64,000 bases of DNA from Thauera terpenica 58Eu (lineage in GTDB: Bacteria > Pseudomonadota > Gammaproteobacteria > Burkholderiales > Rhodocyclaceae), in contig NZ_ATJV01000013.1 of NCBI RefSeq assembly GCF_000443165.1, positions 51,322 through 115,321 of the forward strand, written 5' to 3'. Position 1 is the first letter of the stretch. Each line of letters starts with the position of its first letter. Below, piece after piece: positions 56,001 through 63,965 of the stretch. The notes beneath the pieces are model-generated. The model was not told the DNA's origin. It ran no database searches and saw only the letters and a program-made list of their open reading frames with translations. The translations under genes and the position numbers were made by a program.

Positions 56001-56117
56001 GAAGAACTGCACGTTCATGCGCGTGACGCCGATCACCCCAAGCACGAAGGCGAGCAGCATCAACACGTTCGCTGCCACCTTGTGGCCGGCCAGCATGCGC
56101 ATGAAGCCTGAGTTCAT
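53013..56117 (-). CDS. RND efflux transporter permease subunit (AcrB/HAE-like)
   Basis: The 1034-residue protein is an RND pump. A first membrane helix lies at about 10-30, with NVQFFPTFDLDVISVRVVWSG at the start of the first large periplasmic loop. Helices 2-6 begin around residue 330, a second loop follows, and helices 8-12 end the protein. The helix-4 proton-relay aspartates are in GIIVDDAIVVSEDAD. In helix 10 the segment IVVNNSIILVSLFKEL has Asn where AcrB has Lys940, as in other VVNN-type RND pumps. Substrate range is unknown. The gene overlaps the adaptor gene by 4 bases. No outer membrane channel gene is in the window, so a TolC-like partner must be supplied elsewhere. Confidence 0.94.
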   Translation of the reverse strand: MNSGFMRMLAGHKVAANVLMLLAFVLGVIGVTRMNVQFFPTFDLDVISVRVVWSGASAEDIEVGITAPLEERLKTVDGLKRMSSTSAQGVASITLELNERTDALLALDQARQRVDEFRNLPRDAEPPEVSRISRYDPIARLLVRGSSVDELRPWVRRFEAELLAAGIDRVNITGLPEERIAIEVPAAALETLGLSLQQIGERVSQFARDVPAGIAGEADGAREIRGLEQRRSAQAFASLPILSDPQGVVRLGEIATLSREPRTGQLALFERGDAVVEMQLQRSESGHSLKAAKVLETWLESTRPTLPASIRLEVFDAQWQLIRDRIELLVNNGLSGLLLVVAVLYFFLPMRVAFCVMIGVPTAFLATLGLMLFFGGTINMMSLFALIMALGIIVDDAIVVSEDADTHRRLGESPGQAALGGAQRMLWPVVAASLTTIAAFIPLMLVGGVVGNILGDIPFVMIMVIMASLLESFLILPAHLTLALAGKAGQHTSRLRQRLDAGFAHFRDQRFRPLVERALSWRATTIAITLALMVLAIGLLAGGRLGFVFFPTPEGQVMYANATFVAGTPRAHTAAFLQDLERALFEAESELGGGLVRTAVSRLGGTIASAGATGPRGDQLAAIMVELSPSDEREVRNERFLATWREKLGAVAGIEMLTFTARQSGPPGRDLNVRLMGDDADRLKAAALELAESMKSIAGVSETEDDMPFGREQLIYRLTPAGEALGLSTESLGRQLRAAFDGSLAQLVQVGRDELEVRVMLPRAERSRLDVFDRITVSLPDGRFAPLATVASWESRRGFEALRHAEGRLAVEVSAAVDPRVNNANAIQAELTRDTLPRLAQRHGVEFSFEGRSADQRETMEDMKNGIILGLGLIYLVLVWSFSSWSWPLVVMSAIPLGLAGALFGHWLLDVQLTILSLFGLFGLSGIVVNNSIILVSLFKELREQGQGLNEALVGASCGRLRAVLLTSLTTIGGLTPLLFESSLQAQFLIPMATSIAFGLGFSAILVLFFVPALLSLLESFHAWTAAPTAPRPA

Positions 56118-57331
56118 GCTGCGCCCGCGCTGCGTGCGGCGGGCGCCGTCCTGCTCTCGGGCTGGATCACCTCAACCGCGAGACCGTCGATGGCGTGCGG
56201 CAGATGGGTCACCATCACCGTGCTGCCGGTGTCCAGCTGCGGCGCGCGCACCAGCAGGCGCACCTCCTCACCCTCGCGGCGCTCTCCGACTCTGCTCACG
56301 CGCACGCCGACCAGGCGTTCGTCCTGCACCATGTAGACGCGATCGCCACCGTGCAGTGCCGCGGGTGGAAGGGCAATGACGTCGTCGACCTGTGGGCGTT
56401 GCAGCACCGCATTCAGAAACGCCCCTGCCGGCACCGGGTTGCTGTCGACGAGGCGCAGCAGCACCTCCACGCCACGTGCGTCAGCCTCACCCGCGATGCG
56501 TTCGAGCTGCGCCAGCACGCGCTGGCTACCGAAGTCGGCCTCGGCGCGCAGCACCTCGCCACGGTGCAGCGCGCTGCGCAACTCCTCCGCATAAATGGCG
56601 GGGACGCGGGCACGCAGGAACAGCGCGTCGGACGCGTACAGCGTGAGCAGGGTCTGCCCGGCTTGCACCTGATCGCCTGCCGCAACCTCGACCTTGCCGA
56701 TGCGGGCGTCGAAGGCAGCGGTGATCTCGCCGCGCTGCGCATCACGGCGCGCTTCCGCCAGCCTGGCCTGCAACTGCGCGAGTCGGGCAGGATGCTCGGC
56801 GATGGCCTGCTCGCGCTGGCTCAGCATGAGCTGCACGCGGGCCGCCTCCTCGCGCGCCTGGTCGAAGGCGCTTTCCGCACCCAGGCGCGCATCCTTGAGT
56901 TTTTCGAAACGCGCGACCTTGGCCTGCGCCAGGGCCAGCAGCGTCTTCTCCTGGCGCACGGCGTCGACATCGAAGCGCTGGCGGATGTGCTCGCGCTCGA
57001 CATCGGCTTGCGCCTGCGCGAGGCGTGGCTGGAGGTCGCGCGGATCGAGGCGGGCAAGCACGGTGCCGGCGGTCACGCGGTCTCCGTCACGCGCGTTGAG
57101 CTCCAGGATGCGACCGCCCACCGGTGCTGCGGCGCGCACCTGGTCGGGGGCCTCGACACGCCCATAGAGGACGAGGGTGGGCTGGACGGAGGACGTCTGG
57201 GCAGTCAGGGCTTCGATCTGCCATACGCGCTCACGAGCTTCAACGGGTGAAGGTGCGGGACGCGTGGCACGTAGCGCTGCAAAGCCGCCAAGGGCGATGA
57301 GCAGGATGAAAAGCGGAAGGAAGCGGCGCAT
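56114..57331 (-). CDS. RND efflux periplasmic adaptor (membrane fusion protein)
   Basis: The 405-residue protein has an N-terminal uncleaved-looking membrane anchor (LPLFILLIALGGFAALRA) without a lipobox Cys. The split lipoyl domain (GRVEAPDQVRAAAPVGGRIL, then ITAAFDARIGKVEVAAGDQV) surrounds an Ala/Glu/Arg-rich hairpin of coiled coils (about 95-195). A beta-barrel domain and a membrane-proximal domain follow. It sits at the cytoplasmic-membrane side of a tripartite pump and its stop overlaps the permease start by 4 bases. The gap to the upstream DnaJ-like gene is 105 bases and holds a hairpin. Confidence 0.93.
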   Translation of the reverse strand: MRRFLPLFILLIALGGFAALRATRPAPSPVEARERVWQIEALTAQTSSVQPTLVLYGRVEAPDQVRAAAPVGGRILELNARDGDRVTAGTVLARLDPRDLQPRLAQAQADVEREHIRQRFDVDAVRQEKTLLALAQAKVARFEKLKDARLGAESAFDQAREEAARVQLMLSQREQAIAEHPARLAQLQARLAEARRDAQRGEITAAFDARIGKVEVAAGDQVQAGQTLLTLYASDALFLRARVPAIYAEELRSALHRGEVLRAEADFGSQRVLAQLERIAGEADARGVEVLLRLVDSNPVPAGAFLNAVLQRPQVDDVIALPPAALHGGDRVYMVQDERLVGVRVSRVGERREGEEVRLLVRAPQLDTGSTVMVTHLPHAIDGLAVEVIQPESRTAPAARSAGAA

Positions 57332-57389
57332 GAAGAGCTTGCCTGTCGCCGCGAGGCGGCTGTGGTCTATTAGTGGGTGCTTATTCTAC

Positions 57390-57413
57390 GCATGCGCCTG
57401 CGCCTGCGCATGC
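57390..57413. repeat. Perfect 8-bp inverted repeat between the DnaJ-like gene and the RND adaptor
   Basis: GCATGCGC and GCGCATGC flank an 8-base spacer CTGCGCCT. No T tract follows on either strand, so it reads better as an operator or RNA hairpin than as an intrinsic terminator. Confidence 0.5.
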
Positions 57414-57436
57414 TGTGCGTCGTGTGCGGCCATCAT

Positions 57437-58483
57437 TCATGGTCGCCGGTCCTGCAGCCAGTTCGCCTCCCAGGCTGCAAGCTCTGGAAAGTAGTCGGAC
57501 AACTTGCGCTGCAATTCAGTTTCCAGCGCCTCGAGCCGCTCCCGCAGTGAAGCGTCGATTTCACCGACCGTGATCGGTTCAAACTCGATGATGAGGTTGC
57601 CGCACGGGCGGCCTGCGCGTGCGGGAAAGCCTTCACCATGAAAACAGACTGAGCGCGCGCTCGCGGTGCCGGCGTCCACCTTCACCGTGCGCTCGCCACC
57701 CGGGTGCGGGATGCGCACCTCGCCACCCAGCAGCAGCCGGAGCGCACTGAGGGGGCGCTGCAGCAACAGGTCCCGGCCGCGGCGTGAGTACAGCGCATGG
57801 GGGCGTAGCCGGATGTGCAGGTGGAGGTCGCCGGGGCGAGCGACGAACTCGGGATGCGGTTCGCCTTCGCCGGCCAGGCGCAGGCTGTCGCCATCGATCA
57901 GGCCGGCGGGCAGACTGAGCGCCAGCCAGCGCTCCACGCTTTGCTTGCCGCTGCCCTCACAGCTTGGGCAGGCTTCAACGCTGCGATAGCCGCGCCCGGC
58001 GCAGACCGGGCAGTGCTGCAGACGGTCGCTGCTGCGCACGCGCCCCGTGCCGCGACAGGGGGTGCACAGGCGAGTGAAGCTGAGCTTGACTTCGCCCCTG
58101 CCTTCGCAGTGCGTGCAGGGGGCCGACTGGCTCAGCCTGATCTGCTTGCTGCCACCGCTGAAAGCCTCTTCAAACTCAAGCTCCAGTTCCATGAAGCGGT
58201 CAGCGCCGCGCACATCAGAGTCGGGTGCAGTGGAACTCGCCGCGCCGTGCCCGGAGGAGGTCGCCGTGTCCTGCTCCGGGGCTGCGGCGCCGTCGGCAGC
58301 CGCTGTGCTCAAGGCGTCGAGCAGGCGGTCGTGGGCGCGGCGCAGGGCCTTGAAGTGCTCGGTGGCGACGGGGTCGTCGTTGCGGTCGGGGTGCCAGTGC
58401 ATCGCCAGACGTCGAAACGCGCGCTTTATGTCGGTCGGGCTCACGCCCGGTTTCAGACCGAGCAGCTTGTACGCGTCGCGCAT
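57437..58483 (-). CDS. DnaJ-like co-chaperone with four zinc-finger repeats, lacking the G/F region
   Basis: The 348-residue protein has a J domain at 1-70 (MRDAYKLLGLKPGVSPTDIK, HPD at 31-33). An Ala/Ser/Thr-rich linker (about 75-105) replaces the usual Gly/Phe-rich segment. The zinc-binding region has four CxxCxGxG repeats: CTHCEGRG, CTPCRGTG, CPVCAGRG and CPSCEGSG. A C-terminal substrate-binding domain follows (DLHLHIRLRPHALYSRRGRD). It would recruit a DnaK-type Hsp70. It is not beside dnaK or grpE, so it is probably a second DnaJ-type paralogue. The ATG at 58483 has a poor ribosome binding site; an upstream in-frame GTG is an alternative start. Confidence 0.9.
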   Translation of the reverse strand: MRDAYKLLGLKPGVSPTDIKRAFRRLAMHWHPDRNDDPVATEHFKALRRAHDRLLDALSTAAADGAAAPEQDTATSSGHGAASSTAPDSDVRGADRFMELELEFEEAFSGGSKQIRLSQSAPCTHCEGRGEVKLSFTRLCTPCRGTGRVRSSDRLQHCPVCAGRGYRSVEACPSCEGSGKQSVERWLALSLPAGLIDGDSLRLAGEGEPHPEFVARPGDLHLHIRLRPHALYSRRGRDLLLQRPLSALRLLLGGEVRIPHPGGERTVKVDAGTASARSVCFHGEGFPARAGRPCGNLIIEFEPITVGEIDASLRERLEALETELQRKLSDYFPELAAWEANWLQDRRP

Positions 58484-58587
58484 TTTTTGGCGTCCGCTGG
58501 GCGTTGACACGGGGACCCGGTGCGGGTCGTGAGAGGGCTGGAGAGCGCAGGCGGCCCAGTTGCGTGCCTGCATGGTGCGCCGAAAAT

Positions 58588-58621
58588 GCAAAAGGCCCGG
58601 TCCGAAGACAGGGCCTTTTGC
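58588..58621 (-). terminator. Intrinsic terminator after the tRNA-Arg pair
   Basis: A perfect 11-bp stem (GCAAAAGGCCC / GGGCCTTTTGC) with a 12-base loop starts 7 bases past the 3' end of the proximal tRNA-Arg. On the minus strand the descending arm contains TTTT and is followed by ATTTT. Confidence 0.85.
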
Positions 58622-58628
58622 TTGAATC

Positions 58629-58705
58629 TGGCGCGCCCGGAAGGATTCGAACCTCCTACCCCCTGGTTCGTAGCCAGGTACTCTATCCAGATGAGCTACG
58701 GGCGC
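58629..58705 (-). tRNA. tRNA-Arg (anticodon ACG), copy 1, CCA encoded
   Basis: This 77-base tRNA has acceptor GCGCCCG/CGGGCGC, discriminator G and an encoded CCA. The anticodon loop is CTACGAA (ACG, read as inosine-CG after editing) and the T arm is AGGTTCGAATCCT. It is identical to the copy at 58750-58826. Confidence 0.97.
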
Positions 58706-58749
58706 AATCTCGAAACATTTAAAGCCCGTTGTCGAAAGGCCTGAAAAGC

Positions 58750-58826
58750 TGGCGCGCCCGGAAGGATTCGAACCTCCTACCCCCTGGTTCGTAGCCAGGT
58801 ACTCTATCCAGATGAGCTACGGGCGC
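58750..58826 (-). tRNA. tRNA-Arg (anticodon ACG), copy 2, CCA encoded
   Basis: Base-for-base identical to the copy at 58629-58705, separated from it by 44 bases. The pair is probably a single precursor transcript ending at the hairpin at 58588-58621. Confidence 0.97.
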
Positions 58827-58887
58827 TTATTGCTGCACTGCAAAGAGGCGAGATTATAACGACTAATCTTGCTTCTTCAAAGTTGTT

Positions 58888-58977
<90 letters not shown>

Positions 58978-59037
58978 GCTCGAAGGTCGGCATTATAGGG
59001 GGTATTCAGTGGATGTAAATGCCTTGTGCCGAACTTT

Positions 59038-59394
59038 TTACGCGGTCGTGGCCTGGGGGGCCATCTCCTCATAGGCGCGCACGGCCTCGGCCGCATACAT
59101 CAAGGCCGGACCGCCGCCCATGTAGGTGCATACGGCGAGTGTTTCCATGATCTGCTCGCGACTGGCGCCCAGGCTCAGCAAGGCCTTGATGTGAAAGCCG
59201 ATGCAGGCGTCGCAACGCTGAGTCACGGCAATCCCGAGCGCGATCAGTTCCTTCTGCAGTTCAGTCAGCGCGCCGTCCTTCAGAGCGCCCTTGGCCATTG
59301 CGCCGAAACCCTGCATCGTTTCCGGATTTTCCTTGCGCAGCGTGGCAAGCGCCCTGGAGACGTCGGTGGTGATCTGAACGAAGGACTTGGACAT
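59038..59394 (-). CDS. AhpD-like carboxymuconolactone decarboxylase family protein
   Basis: The 118-residue all-helical protein carries the AhpD-type E-x11-C-x2-C-x3-H motif. Glu is in QKELIALG and the Cys pair and His are in QRCDACIGFH. It ends in the CMD-family MGGGPALMYAAEAVRAYEEM. Such proteins act as peroxidatic or thiol-relay enzymes, usually as oligomers; the substrate here is unknown. The upstream region holds a small palindrome (59421-59433). It lies between tRNA-Ser and folE2 as a single gene. Confidence 0.88.
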   Translation of the reverse strand: MSKSFVQITTDVSRALATLRKENPETMQGFGAMAKGALKDGALTELQKELIALGIAVTQRCDACIGFHIKALLSLGASREQIMETLAVCTYMGGGPALMYAAEAVRAYEEMAPQATTA

Positions 59395-59420
59395 TGATGC
59401 AACTCCGTATTTTAGGATTT

Positions 59421-59433
59421 GCTTATTTTAAGC
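59421..59433. repeat. 13-base palindrome upstream of the AhpD-like gene
   Basis: GCTTA-TTT-TAAGC is a perfect inverted repeat 27 bases before the start codon, next to a TAAAAT -10-like element on the minus strand. It may be a small operator; the short length makes chance possible. Confidence 0.3.
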
Positions 59434-59560
59434 CGAAATCAATGCGGGTCGGCATCGCCATCATCGATTGGCGCATCCACTGCGTGAATTCGGGATGAGT
59501 GCAGCCAGCCCACGCCTGCATCGGGTGGGAAAAGTCAGCACGGCGCGGGCCCGAATGCGA

Positions 59561-60367
59561 TCAATGCGGGCGCTTGTCGCGCTCGATGAGGGCGTAGGCC
59601 GAATGGTTGTGAATGGATTCGAAGTTCTCGGACTCGACCACGTAGGCGTCGATGCGGGGCTCGGTGGTGAGCAGCCCGGCGACGTCGCGCACCAGGTCCT
59701 CGACGAACTTGGGGTTGTCGTAGGCGCGCTCGGTCACCCACTTCTCGTCCGGACGCTTGAGCAGGCCGAACACTTCGCAGGATGCCTGGCTCTCGACCAG
59801 TTGCACCATGTCCTCGATCCACAGGTGATCGTTGAGCACCGCGGTGACGGTGATGTGGGAGCGCTGGTTGTGCGCGCCGCGATCCGAGATTTTCTTCGAG
59901 CACGGACACAGGCTGGTCACCGGCACCACGATCTTCATGGTGAACTCGTAGCGGCCGCCGGCGCTGATTTCGCCAATGAAGCTCACTTCATAGTCCATCA
60001 GGCTCTGCACCCCGGACACGGGTGCTGATTTGTTGATGAAGTAAGGGAAGCTCATCTCGACATGGCCGGTCTCTGCTTCCAGGCGCTCGACCATTGCGCG
60101 CAGCATGGGCTCGAAGGACTCAACCGAGATGTCGCGCTCGTTGGAGTTCAGGATCTCGACGAAGCGCGACATGTGGGTGCCCTTGAAGTCGTGGGGCAGG
60201 CCGACGTACATGTTGAAATTGGCGACCGTGTGCTGCACGCCACCGGTCTTGTCGCTGACCTTGACGGGGTGGCGGATCGACTTGATGCCGACCTTGTTGA
60301 TTGCGATCTGACGCGTGTCCATGCTGCTCTGGACGTCGGGCATGGGCACATCGAAGGGGGGAGTCAT
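59561..60367 (-). CDS. folE2: GTP cyclohydrolase FolE2 (GCYH-IB)
   Basis: FolE2 makes dihydroneopterin triphosphate from GTP for folate. Unlike FolE it works with metals other than zinc and is often induced by zinc limitation. The 268-residue protein has the T-fold signature [10 protein letters not shown], the metal and catalytic residues in [20 protein letters not shown] (Cys154, Cys156, His166) and the C-terminal [14 protein letters not shown] with conserved Glu and His. The ATG at 60367 is chosen; a TTG two codons upstream is possible. A 21-base imperfect palindrome lies 69 bases upstream. Together with folP at 20 kb it covers two folate steps in the window. Confidence 0.95.
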   Translation of the reverse strand: MTPPFDVPMPDVQSSMDTRQIAINKVGIKSIRHPVKVSDKTGGVQHTVANFNMYVGLPHDFKGTHMSRFVEILNSNERDISVESFEPMLRAMVERLEAETGHVEMSFPYFINKSAPVSGVQSLMDYEVSFIGEISAGGRYEFTMKIVVPVTSLCPCSKKISDRGAHNQRSHITVTAVLNDHLWIEDMVQLVESQASCEVFGLLKRPDEKWVTERAYDNPKFVEDLVRDVAGLLTTEPRIDAYVVESENFESIHNHSAYALIERDKRPH

Positions 60368-60435
60368 GAGCAATTCTCAAGAAAATGCGGCGCAAGGGCG
60401 AAGCGTGCGCAAGATGTGCGGACAGGTTGACGGTT

Positions 60436-60456
60436 AATTGCAACCTGGTTGCGATT
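60436..60456. promoter_or_regulatory. Palindromic operator candidate upstream of folE2
   Basis: Arms AATTGCAACC and GGTTGCGATT flank a single central T; the arms are complementary at 9 of 10 positions. It lies between the dxs stop codon and the folE2 start. Its position fits a repressor site, and Zur is the known regulator of many folE2 genes, but the sequence is not the gammaproteobacterial Zur box. Confidence 0.5.
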
Positions 60457-60489
60457 GGGTGCACATCTTAGCTTTCCTGACAAAAATGC

Positions 60490-62349
60490 TCAACTATCGC
60501 GCTGATACAGTGCGTTGATGCTGGCGAGAATGCCGGCTTCGTCAAGGCCGACGGAGGCCAGCAACTGCGCCTGATCGCCATGGTCGATGAAGTGATCGGG
60601 CAGGCCAAGGCGCAGCATGCGGGGGCGCTGGGCCAGCGTCTCCACCACGCGTGACACTTCGGCGCCGGCGCCGCCGATGACCGCGTTTTCCTCGAGTGTC
60701 ACCAGCAGCTCGTGGTGCGCTGCGAGTTCGAGCACGAGCGCTTCGTCCAGTGGTTTGATGAAACGCATATTGACCACGGTGGCGTCGAGCGTCTCCCCGA
60801 CACCTTCGGCAAGGCTGACCATGCTGCCAAAGGCGAGCAGGGCGATACGCGTGCCCTGGCGTCGCACCTGGGCCTTGCCGATGGGCAGCGCACTCATCTT
60901 GGCGGCAGGTGCCACGCCGCTGCCGCTGCCGCGTGGATAGCGCACCGCGCTCGGTCCCGCATGCTGGGTCGCCGTGTGCAGCATCTGGCGGCATTCGTTC
61001 TCGTCTGCAGGTGCCATCACCACCATGTTGGGGATGCAGCTGAGGTAGGACAGGTCGTAGGCACCATGATGGGTGGCGCCGTCCGCGCCCACCAGGCCGC
61101 CACGGTCGATCGCGAACACCACCGGCAGGTTCTGCAGGGCGACATCGTGGATCAGCTGGTCGTAGGCACGCTGCAGGAAGGTGGAGTAGATCGCCACCAC
61201 TGGCACGAAGCCCTCGCAGGCCAGCGCGGCGGCGAAGGTGACGGCGTGCTGCTCGGCGATGCCGACGTCGAAGTAGCGCTCCGGATGCTCCTGTGCGAAG
61301 CGCACCATGCCCGAGCCCTCGCGCATGGCTGGGGTGATGCCGACGATGCGCGCATCAAGCGTGGCCGCGTCGCACAGCCAGTCGCCGAAGACCTGGGTGT
61401 AGGTGAGCTTGCCGGCGGTCTTCGCGGTCTGAATGCCGGCGGTGTGGTCGAATTTCGAGACCCCGTGATAGAGGATGGGGTCGGCCTCGGCGAGCTTGTA
61501 GCCCTGGCCCTTGCGGGTGATCACATGCAGGAACTGCGGGCCCTTGAGCTTCTTCAGGTTGTTCAGGGTCGGGATCAGGGCGTCGAGGTCATGGCCGTCG
61601 ATCGGGCCGTAATAGTGGAAGCCGAACTCCTCGAACAGTGTGCCCGGGCTGAGCATGCCCTTCGCGTACTCCTCGACCTTGCGCGCGAGCTCGGCCACCG
61701 GCGGCGCAATGCCGAGCACCTTCTCGCCCACGCGCCTTGCGGTGTTATAGGTCGAGCCCGAGAGCATGCGCGCGAGTATCTTGGTCAAGGCACCGACGGG
61801 CTGGGAAATCGACATCTCGTTGTCGTTGAGGATCACCAGCAGGTTGATGTCGTTCATGTCGCCGGCGTTGTTCAGCGCCTCGAAGGCCATGCCGGCGGAC
61901 ATTGCGCCATCGCCGATGACGGCGACGGCGTGGCGGTCTTCCTTGCGGCTGCGGGCGGCCACGGCCATGCCCAGCGCAGCCGAAATCGAGGTCGATGAGT
62001 GCGCGGTGCCAAAGGTGTCGTATTCGCTCTCGCCGCGCCGCGGAAAGCCCGAGATGCCGCCCCAGTGACGCAGACTGGACATGGCTTCGCGCCGGCCGGT
62101 GAGGATCTTGTGGCCATAAGTCTGGTGACCGACATCCCACACGATGCGGTCATGCGGCGTGTTGAAGACGCGATGCAGGGCGATCGTGAGTTCGACCGTG
62201 CCCAGGTTCGACGACAGGTGGCCCCCGGTCCTGGAGACGGACTCGATCAGGAAGGCACGCAGTTCATTGGCCAGGGTGTTGAGTTGGCGGCGCTCGAGGG
62301 CGCGGAGGTCGGTGGGGGTGCTGATGCGTTCCAGGGTCGGATAGGACAT
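60490..62349 (-). CDS. dxs: 1-deoxy-D-xylulose-5-phosphate synthase
   Basis: Dxs condenses pyruvate and glyceraldehyde-3-phosphate with thiamine diphosphate, the first step of the MEP isoprenoid pathway. The 619-residue protein has the catalytic [14 protein letters not shown] (His), [15 protein letters not shown], the ThDP motif [19 protein letters not shown], the transketolase-type Glu in [11 protein letters not shown] and the C-terminal domain. It is downstream of ispA by 85 bases in an isoprenoid operon. Confidence 0.98.
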   Translation of the reverse strand: MSYPTLERISTPTDLRALERRQLNTLANELRAFLIESVSRTGGHLSSNLGTVELTIALHRVFNTPHDRIVWDVGHQTYGHKILTGRREAMSSLRHWGGISGFPRRGESEYDTFGTAHSSTSISAALGMAVAARSRKEDRHAVAVIGDGAMSAGMAFEALNNAGDMNDINLLVILNDNEMSISQPVGALTKILARMLSGSTYNTARRVGEKVLGIAPPVAELARKVEEYAKGMLSPGTLFEEFGFHYYGPIDGHDLDALIPTLNNLKKLKGPQFLHVITRKGQGYKLAEADPILYHGVSKFDHTAGIQTAKTAGKLTYTQVFGDWLCDAATLDARIVGITPAMREGSGMVRFAQEHPERYFDVGIAEQHAVTFAAALACEGFVPVVAIYSTFLQRAYDQLIHDVALQNLPVVFAIDRGGLVGADGATHHGAYDLSYLSCIPNMVVMAPADENECRQMLHTATQHAGPSAVRYPRGSGSGVAPAAKMSALPIGKAQVRRQGTRIALLAFGSMVSLAEGVGETLDATVVNMRFIKPLDEALVLELAAHHELLVTLEENAVIGGAGAEVSRVVETLAQRPRMLRLGLPDHFIDHGDQAQLLASVGLDEAGILASINALYQRDS

Positions 62350-62434
62350 GTGCGGTCCGGTGCAGAGTCGTTATTGTCGTGGGCGTTCGGGTCGTGGACG
62401 TCGATGCGCCGGCTTCGATGGTGCGAGTCCGAGC

Positions 62435-63334
62435 TCAAAAGGCGCGGTGCACGATGTACTCAGCCAGGGATTCGAGGCGCGCGGCTGGGGGGCCGAAGGG
62501 CAACAGTGTCGCACGTGCATCGGCCAGCATGTCATCGGCAAGAGCCCTGGCGTGGCTCAGCCCAAGCAGACTCACATAGGTGGGCTTGTCGTTTTTTGCG
62601 TCCTTGCCAGCGGTCTTGCCCAGGGTGGCGGTGTCCGCCTCGGCGTCGAGAATGTCGTCCACCACCTGGAACAAGAGCCCCACCACCTTTGCGTAATGGT
62701 CCAGGCGCTGTAGTTCTTCGGCATCCAGCGTGCGTCCGGCGCGCGCGCCAAGCAAGACCGAGGCGCGGATGAGGGCGCCCGTCTTGCGGATATGCATGAA
62801 CTCCAGCTCAGCGCGGCTGGGCTGGGTGCCGACGGCGGCGAGGTCGATGGCCTGGCCACCCGCCATGCCGCGCGAGCCCGAGGCCTGGGCGAGCATTTCA
62901 ACCATGCTCAGCTGGCTTGCTGCATCGTCGGCCACCGCTGCCTCGACCAGTACCTGGAAGGCGAGTGTTTGCAGCGCGTCGCCGACCAGCAGCGCCGTGG
63001 CCTGATCGAATGCGACATGCACGGTGGGCTTGCCGCGGCGCAGCACATCGTTGTCCATGCACGGCATGTCGTCATGGACCAGGGAGTAGGCGTGGATCAA
63101 CTCCACCGCGCAGGCAACGCGATGCAGGCGCTCGCGTGGCGCGCCGGAGAGCGCGCCGGCGGCATGCACCAGCAGCGGGCGTACGCGCTTGCCGCCGCCA
63201 AGCACGGCGTAGCGCATGGCGGCGTGCAAGCGCTGTGGCGCGATGTCGGCCTCAGGCAGCAGTTCTTCGAGTGCGCTTTCGGTGTGCTGCTGGACTTGCC
63301 CCATCCATTCCTGGAATGACGGACTTGCGCTCAT
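62435..63334 (-). CDS. ispA: Farnesyl diphosphate synthase (polyprenyl synthetase)
   Basis: IspA elongates dimethylallyl diphosphate to farnesyl diphosphate. The 299-residue protein has GGGKRVRPLL, the first Asp-rich motif DDMPCMD at 88-94, GGQAIDLAAVG, KTGALIRASV and the second Asp motif in QVVDDILDAEAD. The residues before the first motif resemble bacterial FPP synthases. It overlaps xseB by 4 bases. Confidence 0.95.
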   Translation of the reverse strand: MSASPSFQEWMGQVQQHTESALEELLPEADIAPQRLHAAMRYAVLGGGKRVRPLLVHAAGALSGAPRERLHRVACAVELIHAYSLVHDDMPCMDNDVLRRGKPTVHVAFDQATALLVGDALQTLAFQVLVEAAVADDAASQLSMVEMLAQASGSRGMAGGQAIDLAAVGTQPSRAELEFMHIRKTGALIRASVLLGARAGRTLDAEELQRLDHYAKVVGLLFQVVDDILDAEADTATLGKTAGKDAKNDKPTYVSLLGLSHARALADDMLADARATLLPFGPPAARLESLAEYIVHRAF

Positions 63335-63567
63335 GTTTCTTTTCCTTCGACGGCGAAATCGACCAGGGCTTCGCCCTCGAGAACCTTTACGCGCTGCTCG
63401 GCGCTGGCGAGCGTGCCCTGACAGTAGCGCAACAGGCTGACGCCGCGTTGATAGCGCGCAAGGGCGTCTTCAAGCGCGAGCTTGCCGGATTCCATTTCCT
63501 GCACGATGGTTTCCAGTTCGGATACCGCGGCTTCGAAGGACTTGGGAGTGGCGGCCGACTTTGGCAT
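63331..63567 (-). CDS. xseB: Exodeoxyribonuclease VII small subunit
   Basis: XseB is the small helical subunit of exonuclease VII. The 78-residue protein has the family motif FEAAVSELETIVQEMESGKL followed by ALEDALARYQRGVSLLRYCQ. The start is set at MPKSAATPKSFEA (63567). The xseB-ispA-dxs order with an ATGA-type overlap to ispA is the widespread proteobacterial arrangement. Confidence 0.95.
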   Translation of the reverse strand: MPKSAATPKSFEAAVSELETIVQEMESGKLALEDALARYQRGVSLLRYCQGTLASAEQRVKVLEGEALVDFAVEGKET

Positions 63568-63595
63568 GGATGAGCACCTGGGCGGCAAAGGCGGG

Positions 63596-63625
63596 AAAAT
63601 AACCGATCGACCGTGTGGCGGTCAA
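63596..63625 (-). promoter_or_regulatory. Candidate promoter of the xseB-ispA-dxs operon
   Basis: On the minus strand TTGACC (63625-63620) and TATTTT (63601-63596) are 18 bases apart. This predicts a short leader of about 20 bases before xseB. The -10 matches at 4 of 6 positions. Confidence 0.45.
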
Positions 63626-63689
63626 ACTGCGGCTGTCATAGACTAGCTGGTTTATTTTCCGGATTTTCGTCCGTAACTAGGATTCGGGG

Positions 63690-63965
63690 ATGACCGACAT
63701 CGCTTCCAAGGCGCAGCTGGCGCAGGCGGGTTCGCAGCTGCCTGTTTCGTGGTACTTCGATGAACGTGTTTTCGAGCTGGAGAAAAAGCTCCTCTTCGAC
63801 GCCGCAGCGGGCTACGTCGGCCATGAGTTGATGGTGCCCGAAGTCGGAAACTACCGCTCCCTCGAATGGCTCGATCATTCCAAGTTGTTGCTGCGTACCG
63901 ACAGCAGTGTGCATCAGATGGGCGTTGGTGCACTATTAACAAACGCTTATATAACAATGGCCTAG
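63690..63965 (+). pseudogene. 5' fragment of a Rieske-type aromatic ring-hydroxylating oxygenase alpha subunit, interrupted at about 63921
   Basis: The frame encodes 91 residues. The first 77 (LPVSWYFDERVFELEKKLLF, GYVGHELMVPEVGNYRSLEW, LDHSKLLLRTDSSVHQM) match the N-terminus of Rieske oxygenase large subunits. The Rieske motif C-x-H should begin within about ten residues (family pattern SNVCRHRQ). Instead the frame continues GVGALLTNAYITMA and stops. The DNA from 63921 on is AT-richer and unlike the rest of the window. An AGGA site precedes the ATG. The gene is divergent from xseB. The remainder may lie beyond the window on the far side of an insertion. Confidence 0.7.
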
